Shown here: one piece after another, positions 1 to 7,788 of the stretch
Numbering within the stretch: position 1 is the stretch's first letter
How the letters are laid out: each line of letters starts with the position of its first letter
Notes under the pieces: model-generated
Seen by the model: the letters and a program-made list of their open reading frames with translations, nothing else
The model's database searches: none
Told to the model about the DNA's origin: nothing
Translations under genes and position numbers: made by a program
Source: Nocardia stercoris
GTDB lineage: Bacteria > Actinomycetota > Actinomycetes > Mycobacteriales > Mycobacteriaceae
Assembly: GCF_003696265.1 (NCBI RefSeq)
Contig: NZ_RFFH01000015.1
Span: forward strand, 1 to 64,000
Length of the DNA: 64,000 nt
Reading direction: 5' to 3'

Positions 1-151
1 CCCGCGCGCGCTTCAAACCTTCACTGTCGGGGTCGATCCCGACCATCCACCGCGGTTCGATCTTCTCCGAGCGGAGCAGCTTGTACAGCAGATCCGTCGA
101 GATATTGCCGGAGCCGACAATCGCGGCGGTGACTTTACCGTTGCCAGTCAC
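1..151 (-). CDS. hsaG: Acylating propionaldehyde/acetaldehyde dehydrogenase HsaG, N-terminal part only
   Basis: Only the first 50 codons lie in the window; the rest is beyond the left edge. The GTG start at 151 opens an N-terminal Rossmann motif (AAIVGSGNISTDLLYKLL) followed by EPRWMVGIDPDSEGLKRAR, characteristic of the NAD-dependent acylating aldehyde dehydrogenases that end meta-cleavage pathways. In cholesterol degradation HsaG converts propionaldehyde from the HsaF aldolase to propionyl-CoA, and the two enzymes form a channelling complex. It lies just downstream of hsaE on the same strand, 9 bases after its stop, as in M. tuberculosis (Rv3535c-Rv3536c). The family call is secure from context; the catalytic Cys is not visible in this fragment. 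Confidence 0.85.
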   Translation of the reverse strand, partial: MTGNGKVTAAIVGSGNISTDLLYKLLRSEKIEPRWMVGIDPDSEGLKRAR

Positions 152-160
152 TTGTTTCTC

Positions 161-946
161 CTAGCCGAAATTCAAACGGACAGAACCGAGTCCAGCGAAC
201 TCGGCATGGAATTCGTCACCCGGGCGGGCGTCGATCGCCCGCGTGCACGACCCGGGGAGCACGATGTCGCCGGCCTTGAGCCGCACCCCGAACGAGGCGA
301 CCTTGCGGGCCAGCCACGCGACCGCGATGGTGGGGTCGCCCAGGACCGCGTCGCTGCGGCCCTCGGCGATCACCTCACCGTTGCGGGTGAGCACGGCCTC
401 GATCTTCTTGATGTCGATGTCGCCGGGCGCGACGCGTTCCGGGCCCAGCACCCAGCCGGCCGAGGAGGCGTTGTCGGCGATGGTGTCGCAGAGCGCGATC
501 TTCCAGTTCTTGATCCGGGTGTCGATCAGCTCGATGGAGGGTGCGTAGGCGACGGTGGCGTCGAGCACGTCTTCCTCGGTGCAGTCCTCGCCCGGCAGGT
601 CCTTGCCGAGCACGAACCCGACCTCGACCTCGACCCGTGGGAAGAGGTACTTCGACGTTTCGACCGGCACGTCCTCGAAGACCTGCATGTCGGCGAGCAG
701 GTGGCCGTAGTCGGGTTCGTCGACGCCCATCATCTGCTGCATAGCCTTGGATGACAGCCCGACCTTGTGGCCCACGACCTTCGCGCCGGCGGCGAGCCGC
801 TGCCGGATGTTGATGAGCTGGATCTCGTAGGCATCGACCACGTCGATCTCGGGATGCCGGTTCACCAGCGGCGCCAGCGGCACCCGGTCCCGTTCGGCGG
901 CGGCCAGTTCACCCGCCAGCTCGCTACGTACCTCGTCGCTCAGCAC
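161..946 (-). CDS. hsaE: 2-hydroxypenta/hexadienoate hydratase HsaE
   Basis: Adds water to 2-hydroxyhexa-2,4-dienoate, the product of steroid rings A/B cleavage, giving 4-hydroxy-2-oxohexanoate for HsaF. The 261-residue product has the fumarylacetoacetate-hydrolase-like fold of 2-oxopent-4-enoate hydratases, with the divalent-metal-binding stretch PRVEVEVGFVLG near residues 104-115 and the segment VVGHKVGLSS near 59. Start choice: GTG at 952 directly abuts the GGAGGA at 953-958, whereas GTG at 946 is six bases from it and gives exactly the length of M. tuberculosis HsaE, so 946 is preferred. It heads an hsaE-hsaG operon divergent from kstD. A KstR operator lies at 981-994 and a possible -10 (TAGAGT) at 962-967. 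Confidence 0.9.
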   Translation of the reverse strand: MLSDEVRSELAGELAAAERDRVPLAPLVNRHPEIDVVDAYEIQLINIRQRLAAGAKVVGHKVGLSSKAMQQMMGVDEPDYGHLLADMQVFEDVPVETSKYLFPRVEVEVGFVLGKDLPGEDCTEEDVLDATVAYAPSIELIDTRIKNWKIALCDTIADNASSAGWVLGPERVAPGDIDIKKIEAVLTRNGEVIAEGRSDAVLGDPTIAVAWLARKVASFGVRLKAGDIVLPGSCTRAIDARPGDEFHAEFAGLGSVRLNFG

Positions 947-980
947 GCGCACTCCTCCAGCACTCTATCCACCACAGAAC

Positions 981-994
981 TGTAACCGGTTCCA
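981..994. promoter_or_regulatory. KstR operator upstream of hsaE
   Basis: TGTAACCGGTTCCA matches the TNNAACNNGTTNNA consensus known for the mycobacterial and rhodococcal cholesterol repressor KstR at every fixed position. It lies 35 bases upstream of the hsaE start, over the expected -35 region if TAGAGT (962-967) is the -10. KstR is encoded in this window. Confidence 0.8.
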
Positions 995-1137
995 ATCCGG
1001 TACGCGGACCTTATCACCGAAGAAATATCACCGCAGGGACCGTGAGGATCCCCACCAAACTGGACACAACCACCGGTGTTCACCTGCGACAAACCCAGAG
1101 GTTGACCCCAAAGCGATTGTTCAACCACCCAGAATTC

Positions 1138-1151
1138 TATAACGTGTTCTA
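1138..1151. promoter_or_regulatory. KstR operator at the kstD start
   Basis: TATAACGTGTTCTA is a full match to TNNAACNNGTTNNA and ends one base before the kstD ATG at 1153. Its left half, TATAAC, is also a plausible -10, which would make the kstD mRNA leaderless or nearly so and let bound KstR cover the start point. Confidence 0.8.
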
Positions 1152-1152
1152 C

Positions 1153-2850
1153 ATGATTGATCGGGAATACGACGTGGTGGTCGTCGGCAGCGGTGCTGCC
1201 GGGATGACCGCGGCACTGACTGCCGCACACAAGGGCCTGAGCGTTGTGCTCATCGAGAAGGCCGCGCACTACGGTGGGTCCACCGCCCGCAGCGGCGGCG
1301 GAGTCTGGATCCCGGGCAACAAGGCACTCAAAGCCGCAGGTCGCGGCGACCAGGCCGACACCGAGCAGGCGCGCACCTACCTGCACGAGATCATCGGACC
1401 GGTGGTCCCCAAGGAGCGCATCGACACCTACATCGACCGCGGCGCCGAGGCCTTCGACTTCGTCCTCGACCACAGCCCGCTCAAGATGACCTGGGTCAAG
1501 GGCTACTCCGACTACTACCCGGAAGCCACCGGCGGCAAGCCCGAAGGCCGCTCCTGCGAGCCCAAGCCGTTCAACGGCAAGATCCTCGGCGCCGAACTCG
1601 CCAACCTCGAACCGCCCTACGCCAAGGCCCCGCTCAACGTCGCGGTCATGCAGGCCGACTTCGTCCGCCTCAACCTGATCAAGCGCCACCCCAAGGGCAT
1701 GCTGCGCGCCCTGCGCGTCGGCGCCCGCACCTACAAGGCCAAGTGGACCGGCCAGCACCTGCTCGTCATGGGCCGCGCGATCATCGCCGCCATGCGCAAG
1801 GGCCTGCTCGACGCGAACGTCCCGGTGCTGCTGAACACCCCGCTCACCGGGCTGGTCGTGGAGAACGACCGCATCGTCGGCGTCGAGGCCGAGCACGAAG
1901 GCAAGCCGGTCACCATCCGCGCCCGCTACGGCGTCGTCCTGGGCAGCGGCGGTTTCGAGCACAACGCCGAGATGCGCGCCAAGTACCAGCGCCAGCCGAT
2001 CACCACCGAGTGGACCACCGGTGCCGCGGCCAACACCGGCGACGGCATCGTCGCGGGCATGGCGGCCGGCGGCGCGATCGGCTTCATGGAGGACTCCTGG
2101 TGGGGCCCGACCATTTTCAAGGGCGGCAAGCCGTGGTTCGCGCTCGCCGAGCGCAACCTGCCCGGCAGCATCATGGTCAACGCCGAGGGCAAGCGGTTCG
2201 GTAACGAGTCCGCGCCCTATGTCGAGGCCGTGCACACCATGTACGGCGGCGAGTACGGCCAGGGCCCCGGCCCGGGCGCGAACATCCCGTGCTGGCTGGT
2301 GTTCGACCAGCGCTACCGCGACCGCTACATCTTCGCCGGTCTGCAGCCGGGCCAGAAGATCCCGTCGCGCTGGATGGAGAACGACAACATCGTCAAGGCC
2401 GGGACCGTGGCCGAGCTCGCCGACAAGATCGGTGTGCCCGCGGAGAACCTGACCGCGACCGTGACCCGGTTCAACTCCTTCGTCGACGCCGGCGAGGACG
2501 CCGACTTCGGCCGCGGCAAGAGCCATTACGACCGCTACTACGGCGACCCGACCGTCAAGCCCAACCCGTGCCTGTCGGCGCTGGTCCAGGGCCCGTTCTA
2601 CGCGGCCAAGATGGTCCCCGGCGACCTGGGCACCAAGGGCGGCCTGATCACCGACACCGTCGGGCGCGTGCTGCGCGAGGACGACAGCGTGATCCCGGGT
2701 CTCTACGCCTCCGGTAACTGCTCGTCGCCGGTGATGGGCCACACCTATGCAGGCCCCGGCGCGACCATCGGCCCCGCGATCACCTTCGGCTACCTGGCCG
2801 TCCTCGACATCGCCGAGCGGGCCGCCGCCGGCAAGGCCACGCAGGAGTAG
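1153..2850 (+). CDS. kstD: 3-ketosteroid delta(1)-dehydrogenase KstD
   Basis: FAD enzyme that introduces the C1-C2 double bond into 4-androstenedione-type steroids, enabling ring B opening together with KshAB. The 565-residue protein has the N-terminal FAD motif GSGAAG (residues 12-17), the GGSTARSGGGVW stretch near 41-52, TTEWTTGAAANTGDG in the middle, and GDLGTKGGL plus MGHTYAGPGATIGPAITFGY at the C terminus, all hallmarks of KstD. GTG at 1144 (giving Val-Phe-Tyr before Met) corresponds to the annotated M. tuberculosis start (MFYM...), but ATG 1153 lies outside the KstR operator and neither has a clear ribosome site, so the start is uncertain by three residues. chsH3 follows on the same strand, separated by decayed copies of the kstD 3' end. 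Confidence 0.95.
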   Translation: MIDREYDVVVVGSGAAGMTAALTAAHKGLSVVLIEKAAHYGGSTARSGGGVWIPGNKALKAAGRGDQADTEQARTYLHEIIGPVVPKERIDTYIDRGAEAFDFVLDHSPLKMTWVKGYSDYYPEATGGKPEGRSCEPKPFNGKILGAELANLEPPYAKAPLNVAVMQADFVRLNLIKRHPKGMLRALRVGARTYKAKWTGQHLLVMGRAIIAAMRKGLLDANVPVLLNTPLTGLVVENDRIVGVEAEHEGKPVTIRARYGVVLGSGGFEHNAEMRAKYQRQPITTEWTTGAAANTGDGIVAGMAAGGAIGFMEDSWWGPTIFKGGKPWFALAERNLPGSIMVNAEGKRFGNESAPYVEAVHTMYGGEYGQGPGPGANIPCWLVFDQRYRDRYIFAGLQPGQKIPSRWMENDNIVKAGTVAELADKIGVPAENLTATVTRFNSFVDAGEDADFGRGKSHYDRYYGDPTVKPNPCLSALVQGPFYAAKMVPGDLGTKGGLITDTVGRVLREDDSVIPGLYASGNCSSPVMGHTYAGPGATIGPAITFGYLAVLDIAERAAAGKATQE

Positions 2851-3249
2851 GCACATGATCGTCCGAGAATGGGCGCTCAGCCCATGTGCCGGCCCCGGCG
2901 CGACCATCGGCCCCGCGATCACCTTCGGCTACCTGGCCGTCCTCGACATCGCCGAGCGGGCCACCGCCGGCAAGGCGACGGCGGAGTAGGGCACATGCCC
3001 GCACTGCCGACGGGTACCCCGCACATGTGCGAGCCCCAGCAGCGGGACCGGCCCGGAGACCACCTTCGGGTGCCCGGCCGGTCCCGGCCCGGCCGAGCGG
3101 ATGTCCGCGGGCCGGGCCACGCAGGAACCCCCGCGCCGGGTGCCCGGTCCATGGGACGGCCCCGGCGCTACACCCGGCCCGGCGGTTATCGTCCGGCCGT
3201 ACTCGACATCGCCGAGCGGCCCACCGCCGGCACGACCACGCAGGAGTGA
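2752..3249 (+). repeat. Tandem decayed copies of the kstD 3' end (four units)
   Basis: Unit 1 (2752-2850) is the genuine end of kstD. Unit 2 (2891-2989) is offset by exactly 139 bases and has only about four base differences over 99, including an in-frame stop at the same place; an ATG at 2855 opens a 44-codon frame through it. Unit 3 (about 3031-3127) is much more diverged but still aligns from the glycine-rich region to the GCCACGCAGGA end. Unit 4 (3158-3249) again carries CTCGACATCGCCGAGCGG, ends in CAGGAGTGA, and supplies the GGAG ribosome site of chsH3. Each unit therefore spans the kstD C terminus, stop codon and Shine-Dalgarno. The pattern suggests repeated unequal duplication followed by decay. 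Confidence 0.85.
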
Positions 3250-3253
3250 CACC

Positions 3254-4114
3254 GTGATCGATCCCGCCATCGCGCTGGGCTCGGCCCTTCCCGAGGCCGA
3301 CTTCACGTGGACCCCGAGCGACATCCAGCTCTACAACCTGGCGCTGGGTGCCGGGAAGGACCCGCTCGACGCCGGCGAGCTCGGCTACCTCGACGACGAG
3401 AAGCCCGGCACCCTGCCGAGTTTCGCGACCGTCGTGCCGACCCTGGGCGACACCGAGGCGCCGAAGGTGAAGTTCACCGGCATCGACATCGACCTGGCCA
3501 AGGTCGTGCACGGCTCGCAGGAGATCCGCCTGCACCGGCCGATCCCGGCGCACGGCACCGTGCACAGCAGCGGCAAGATCGCCGAGCTGTGGGACAAGGG
3601 CTCGGCCGCCGTGATCGTGCAGGAGACCACATTCACCGACGCGTCGGGCGAAAAGCTTTGGACCGCAAGGTCTTCCATCTTCGCCAAGGGCGAGGGCGGT
3701 TTCGGTGGCGAGCGCGGCCCGTCGAACAAGACCGAGCTGCCCGAGCGGGAGCCAGACGCGGACGTGGTCGTGGCGACGCTGCCGCAGCAGGCGCTGCTGT
3801 ACCGGATGCTCGGCGACCGCAACCCGCTGCACTCCGACCCGGAGTTCGCTCAGCGGGCCGGCTACCCGGCGCCGATCCTGCACGGGCTGTGCACCTACGG
3901 CCTGACCTGCAAGGCGGTCACCGACACGCTGCTCGACGCGGACCCGAGCCGGGTCACCGGTTTCCGCGCCCGGTTCGCCGGTGTGCTGTACCCGGGCGAG
4001 GCGCTGCGGCTGCGGATGTGGGCGGGCGACGGTGAGATCACCGTGGTCGCCACCGCACCGGATCGGGACGACGCCCCGGTTCTCGGCGATGTGGTGCTGA
4101 CCCACGGCTGGTGA
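3254..4114 (+). CDS. chsH3: MaoC-like enoyl-CoA hydratase ChsH3 (Rv3538-like, formerly Hsd4B)
   Basis: Double hot-dog (hydratase 2) protein of 286 residues, the length of M. tuberculosis Rv3538. The C-terminal half carries the hydratase-2 signature RNPLHSDPEFAQRAGYPAPI (residues 189-208) followed by LHGLCTYGLTCKA; Asp195 and His193 fit the catalytic pair. The family hydrates alpha,beta-unsaturated steroid-CoA esters in side-chain beta-oxidation, ChsH3 being assigned to the first (C24) cycle. The GTG start at 3254 is seven bases after GGAG (3243-3246); longer readings would run back into the kstD-tail repeats. It is followed by a strong hairpin at 4134. Confidence 0.88.
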   Translation: MIDPAIALGSALPEADFTWTPSDIQLYNLALGAGKDPLDAGELGYLDDEKPGTLPSFATVVPTLGDTEAPKVKFTGIDIDLAKVVHGSQEIRLHRPIPAHGTVHSSGKIAELWDKGSAAVIVQETTFTDASGEKLWTARSSIFAKGEGGFGGERGPSNKTELPEREPDADVVVATLPQQALLYRMLGDRNPLHSDPEFAQRAGYPAPILHGLCTYGLTCKAVTDTLLDADPSRVTGFRARFAGVLYPGEALRLRMWAGDGEITVVATAPDRDDAPVLGDVVLTHGW

Positions 4115-4133
4115 GCCTGCCGTGAACGTGGAG

Positions 4134-4166
4134 CCGCCCGCGGTGAGGATTCCTCACCGCGGGCGG
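4134..4166 (+). terminator. Hairpin terminator after chsH3
   Basis: A perfect stem of about 16 base pairs (CCGCCCGCGGTGAGGA pairing with TCCTCACCGCGGGCGG) starts 20 bases after the chsH3 stop. There is no T tract, as is usual in high-GC actinobacteria. Confidence 0.7.
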
Positions 4167-4229
4167 TGTCGTTTCGGCGTAGGCGCTGCCCCGAGGTCGA
4201 CGAGCCTGCCGTATGCCCCGCCGTATACG

Positions 4230-4269
4230 ACTACTGCCCGCCGTGAGGAGTCCTCACGCGGGCAGTAGT
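4230..4269. terminator. Second hairpin sharing the GTGAGGA core
   Basis: ACTACTGCCCGC (4230-4241) and GTGAGGA (4243-4249) pair with TCCTCAC and GCGGGCAGTAGT, giving a stem of about 19 pairs. The centre, GTGAGGA/TCCTCAC, is the same as in the hairpin at 4134-4166, so the two look related. It probably backs up termination of chsH3 and may also end the short minus-strand frame at 4307-4399. Confidence 0.6.
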
Positions 4270-4306
4270 CGGTTCAGCGCGGTGCTTGTTCACCGCGGTG
4301 CGGTAC

Positions 4307-4399
4307 TCAGTCCTCGGCCGGGAACCCGGTCGCGAACAGCACCGCGATGGCGAGCGAACTGACAATGGAGATGATCGGAATAATCCACATGGAGGTCAT
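4307..4399 (-). CDS. Putative 30-residue single-pass membrane peptide
   Basis: ATG at 4399 opens 30 codons ending in TGA at 4307. The product begins MTSMWIIPIISIVSSLA and has about 22 consecutive largely hydrophobic residues, then a short acidic end (FPAED), as in small inner-membrane peptides. No ribosome site is present, but TAGTAT at 4408-4413 is a good -10 eight bases before ATG, so a leaderless mRNA is likely. I do not recognise a family; small transporter subunits such as MetS or KdpF are of similar size but differ in sequence. It sits alone between converging hairpins and the DUF58 operon. Chance occurrence cannot be excluded. Confidence 0.45.
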   Translation of the reverse strand: MTSMWIIPIISIVSSLAIAVLFATGFPAED

Positions 4400-4407
4400 A
4401 GAGGCCG

Positions 4408-4425
4408 ATACTACGAACAGTAGTA
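4408..4425 (-). promoter_or_regulatory. Promoter and palindrome ahead of the small membrane peptide
   Basis: TACTAC-GAACA-GTAGTA (4409-4425) is a perfect 6-bp inverted repeat. On the minus strand it contains TAGTAT, a -10-like hexamer correctly placed for leaderless transcription from ATG 4399. An operator overlapping a promoter is the simplest reading. Confidence 0.4.
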
Positions 4426-4523
4426 CGTCTCGGGCGAGCCCTGTGGGGAGGATCACCGGAGCGGACCGGCTGGTATACATCGGTTCGCCGCGCTGAGCTG
4501 CGTCCGGGCAGCCGGACGACGGA

Positions 4524-4964
4524 TCAGGCGGTCTCCTCGTCCGACACCGGGGATGCCAGCCCGCGAATCACCCACGCGTACAACACGATCACCAGAATCG
4601 GCGTGGCGAGCGGCGCCCACGCCCAATGCGCCGGCGCCGCCGAGGCCGCGACGGCCGCCCCGGTGAAGAGCACGGCACCCACCACCGACGGCACCGTGGT
4701 CGGCACCACACCGGCCGGTGCGTGCACCGTGGCGGTGTTGAGCAGATAGGTGGTCGCCACCAGACCGGTCGCCGCGGCCTCCATGGCGCCGGTGCCGACG
4801 AACGACAGCACGCCGACCGCCACCAGCACCGCCAGTACCGCACAGATCCGGTACCGCCAGCCCAGCACCACCAGCACCGCCGCCGGAATCCCCGCCCAGG
4901 GCAACAGGATCGCGACGGCCAGGGTCAGCACCAGACCGGACAGCACCGCGAGGAATCGGATCAT
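4524..4964 (-). CDS. Small polytopic membrane protein of the MoxR-DUF58 operon
   Basis: A 146-residue protein starting MIRFLAVLSGLVL, almost entirely hydrophobic, with about four or five membrane spans and a short charged tail (SPVSDEETA). Its ATG overlaps the TGA of the upstream DUF58 gene (ATGA at 4961-4964), so the two are translationally coupled. No named family is recognised. Its position as last gene of a MoxR/DUF58/DUF4129 cluster suggests a role in the same envelope-associated machinery, which is inference from context. Confidence 0.75.
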   Translation of the reverse strand: MIRFLAVLSGLVLTLAVAILLPWAGIPAAVLVVLGWRYRICAVLAVLVAVGVLSFVGTGAMEAAATGLVATTYLLNTATVHAPAGVVPTTVPSVVGAVLFTGAAVAASAAPAHWAWAPLATPILVIVLYAWVIRGLASPVSDEETA

Positions 4965-6235
4965 CGCCGCACCCGCATCATTCGCCGCCGTTCCGGAATC
5001 AGCCGCATCGTCTGGTCCAGCCGGGTCTCCTCCGGCCACGCCACCACGTCGACCCCGACCACGCCCATGTCGCGGTACATCGCGGTTCGCTCCAGCTGCC
5101 ACATGCGGGCCATGGTCGGATCCAACTGCTCGACGAACGGGGTGCCGCGCAGCACGTCCACCACGACCACCGCGTGCCCGCGCTTGCGCAGATCGATGAG
5201 GGCCAGCGCGAACTGGGTGTCCAGCAGCGTCGAGAACGCCACCACCACCGCGCCCAGCGGCACGGCCGAATGCGGTGCCAGCGTGCCCGGCGCCGAGACG
5301 TACCCGTCACCGACGGCCAGCACGGTGTCGACGATGCGATAGAACTGGCGGCGACCGATATCGGGCCGCAGCCAGCGTGGTTCGCCACCGAGGCAGACGA
5401 TGGCCGTCCGGTCACCGGCCTGCAGCGCCGACTGCGCCACCTGCGCGGCACCACGCACCGACAGTTCCAGCGAATCGGACGCCGGCCCGGGCGCCTGCAT
5501 CGAAGTGTCCACCAGCACAACGACATCCGCGGCGCGCTGAGTGAGCCGCTCGGTCACGTAGAGCCGGCCGCGGCGCGCGCTCACCGGCCAGTTCACCGTG
5601 CGCAGCTGGTCGCCCGCCGTGTAGGGGCGGATGTCCGCGTACTCCACACCCGGCCCGTGCCGGTTGGTCAGATGGGTACCGATGCGTTCAGGAAGTTCGG
5701 TGCGCGGCAATCGCATTCGCTGTGGATCCGCGAGCGGGTAGACGTACACCTCACCGGCGGGCAGGCTCGCCGACGCGACCGCCAGCCCCGCGGGACTCAA
5801 CGCCGTCACCCGGGTCCGCAACGGATAGCGGCCCCACCGCCCGGTCGAGGCCACCACCTGCATACCGGCGGGCGTCAGCCCGGAATCGACGGTCTCCTCG
5901 ACCCGAATGTCCACGCCCGCCATCGGTTCCGGGCTCATCCGCAGCAGCGCGTGCCCGGACTCCACCGACGCGGCGGCGCTGACGATCACTTCCTCGGATT
6001 CGAAGCAGCGCAACTCACCCGCGCTGTCGACGACGATCCGGGTCCGCGAAACCTGCAGCGGCGCGGTGGCCAGCACGCCGATCATGGGCGCGGCGAACAC
6101 CAGCAGCTGCCAACGCTGGGTCAGGATCGCCGCGCCGAGCGCCAGCGCCGCCACGGTCCCCAGCATGAAGACCAGAGCCGCTGGCCGCCACCGCAATTCG
6201 GTTTCGGTCGATTTCGAGGTATCCCGATGTTTCAT
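4961..6235 (-). CDS. DUF58 domain membrane protein, MoxR partner
   Basis: A 424-residue protein with two N-terminal membrane spans (about 19-38 and 43-60), a beta-rich region, and the DUF58 signature YADIRPYTAGDQLRTVNW at about 199-216, followed by a von Willebrand factor A-like domain with VLVDTSMQ at 240-247. DUF58 proteins are regularly paired with MoxR AAA+ ATPases, which are thought to act as chaperones inserting cofactors or assembling complexes. Here it follows moxR by 16 bases and overlaps the next gene. The specific client is unknown. Confidence 0.88.
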   Translation of the reverse strand: MKHRDTSKSTETELRWRPAALVFMLGTVAALALGAAILTQRWQLLVFAAPMIGVLATAPLQVSRTRIVVDSAGELRCFESEEVIVSAAASVESGHALLRMSPEPMAGVDIRVEETVDSGLTPAGMQVVASTGRWGRYPLRTRVTALSPAGLAVASASLPAGEVYVYPLADPQRMRLPRTELPERIGTHLTNRHGPGVEYADIRPYTAGDQLRTVNWPVSARRGRLYVTERLTQRAADVVVLVDTSMQAPGPASDSLELSVRGAAQVAQSALQAGDRTAIVCLGGEPRWLRPDIGRRQFYRIVDTVLAVGDGYVSAPGTLAPHSAVPLGAVVVAFSTLLDTQFALALIDLRKRGHAVVVVDVLRGTPFVEQLDPTMARMWQLERTAMYRDMGVVGVDVVAWPEETRLDQTMRLIPERRRMMRVRR

Positions 6236-6251
6236 GGGGACACGTGTCCGT

Positions 6252-7214
6252 TCACGCGGGGGTGGCCCGCGGTACCGGCAGCCGCCGCAACAGCTCGTTG
6301 ACCACGTCCTCGCCGCGGATCCGCCGCACCCACATCTCCGGACGCAGCGTAATGCGGTGCGCCACAGCGGGAACCGCGAGCGCCTTCACGTCCTCGGGGA
6401 TCACGTAGTCGCGGCCGAGCAACATGGCACGGGCTCGCGACATCTGCACCAGATCGAGTTCGGCGCGCGGGCTGGCGCCGACCTCCACCTGCGGATGGTT
6501 CCGGGTGGCCGCCGCGATCGCGACCACGTACGACACCACATCCGGGTGCACGGTCACGAATTCGACGGACTGCCGCATCTCGATCAGACCCTGCGCGTCC
6601 ACCACCTGGCCGACCTGCGGCGCGACCGCGCCGCGTTCCAGCCGCCGGCGGATCATGTGCGTCTCGTCCTGCTCGGACAGGTAGCCCAGCCGCATCTGCA
6701 GCGCGAACCGGTCCAGCTGCGCCTCGGGCAGCGGGTAGGTGCCCTCGTACTCGATCGGGTTGTCGGTAGCGAGCACGATGAATGGGTCGGGCAGCATGAA
6801 GGTTTCGCCGTCGATGCTGACCTGGCCCTCGGCCATCGCCTCGAGCAGCGCAGCCTGGGTCTTGGGCGGAGTGCGGTTGATCTCGTCGGCCAGCAGGACA
6901 TTGGTGAACACCGGGCCGCGCCGGAAATTGAACCGGCCCGAGGACATGTCGTAGATGGTCGAGCCGATCAGGTCGGCCGGCAGCAGGTCCGGAGTGAACT
7001 GCACGCGCGTGAAGTTCAGGCCGAGCGCGGTCGCGAACGACCGCGCGATCAGCGTCTTGCCCAGGCCCGGTAGGTCCTCGATGAGGATGTGTCCCCCGGC
7101 GAGCACCGCGATCATGATCAGCTGCAGCTCTTCGTGCTTACCGACGACGACCCGCGAGATCTCCCGCAACACCGCCTCGGTGCGCTTGATGGTCACGCTC
7201 ATCGGTGACGTCAT
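6252..7214 (-). CDS. MoxR-family AAA+ ATPase
   Basis: A 320-residue ATPase of the AAA_3 (MoxR) family with Walker A DLPGLGKT at 47-54, Walker B VLLADEINR at 107-113, and sensor region VLATDNPIEYEGTYPLPEAQ. The C-terminal lid contains GASPRAELDLVQMSRARA, the MoxR-type sensor 2 region. The family couples ATP hydrolysis to maturation of protein complexes, usually with a DUF58 (vWA) partner, encoded immediately downstream. ATG at 7214 is used; the upstream membrane protein gene ends at 7288. Confidence 0.92.
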   Translation of the reverse strand: MTSPMSVTIKRTEAVLREISRVVVGKHEELQLIMIAVLAGGHILIEDLPGLGKTLIARSFATALGLNFTRVQFTPDLLPADLIGSTIYDMSSGRFNFRRGPVFTNVLLADEINRTPPKTQAALLEAMAEGQVSIDGETFMLPDPFIVLATDNPIEYEGTYPLPEAQLDRFALQMRLGYLSEQDETHMIRRRLERGAVAPQVGQVVDAQGLIEMRQSVEFVTVHPDVVSYVVAIAAATRNHPQVEVGASPRAELDLVQMSRARAMLLGRDYVIPEDVKALAVPAVAHRITLRPEMWVRRIRGEDVVNELLRRLPVPRATPA

Positions 7215-7287
7215 AACTGAACTCGCACTCTCTCGACCTTCCCCACTTCGACAGTTCTCGCAATCCCGGTACTACTGCGGTGCAGCA

Positions 7288-7788
7288 CTACAGGGCCTGC
7301 AGCCGGCGCAGAATCTCCTCCAACGCTGCCCGGCCTGGTGCACGCGTACTCTGGTCTCGCAGTTGCGAATTGGCCGGATCGACCCACTTCCACAGTTCGG
7401 GTCCGAACTGCAGCACGCCGGCCGCCTCGGTGGCGCGGCGATCCTTGGTGATCCGGTGTCCACTGGACAGCTCGAATTCCTTGGCCAGCAACGGCCGCAG
7501 GTGCCGGTCCCAGTCGGCCCGGGATCCGTCGGCGCGGTCGGCCAGCATGGCGGCCCGGGCATGCCAGCGGTGCAGCATTTCGGTCGGGCCGTTGTCGATC
7601 TCGTTGTCGCCGTAGTCGTCGTCCCGCACGCCGGGCCGGTAGGCCAGCGCCCACACCAGCGTGACCAGCGCGACCGCGACCGGGATACCCGCGACGACCG
7701 GCAGCAGCTCGCGGCGTGCGGCGAAGGCGGCGAATTCGAGCGCTCCGACCACCGCCACCGCGCCGATCGCTATCGCAGTCCGGTTCAT
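7288..7788 (-). CDS. Membrane protein of the MoxR operon
   Basis: A 166-residue protein with two N-terminal hydrophobic segments (about 5-22 and 27-48) and a cytoplasmic portion rich in charged residues ending RAALEEILRRLQAL. The ATG at 7788 overlaps the TGA of the DUF4129 gene (ATGA), so it is co-translated. The position between DUF4129 and MoxR genes is a common actinobacterial arrangement, but the protein has no recognisable catalytic motif. Confidence 0.8.
   Translation of the reverse strand: MNRTAIAIGAVAVVGALEFAAFAARRELLPVVAGIPVAVALVTLVWALAYRPGVRDDDYGDNEIDNGPTEMLHRWHARAAMLADRADGSRADWDRHLRPLLAKEFELSSGHRITKDRRATEAAGVLQFGPELWKWVDPANSQLRDQSTRAPGRAALEEILRRLQAL

Noticed and set aside
940..2922. 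660-codon minus-strand open frame opposite kstD
   Set aside because: It is the mirror of kstD codon bias, lacks domains, and overlaps both operators.
2855..2989. 44-codon frame in the second kstD-tail copy as a functional gene
   Set aside because: It is simply the copied kstD C terminus with a new start; no independent evidence of function.
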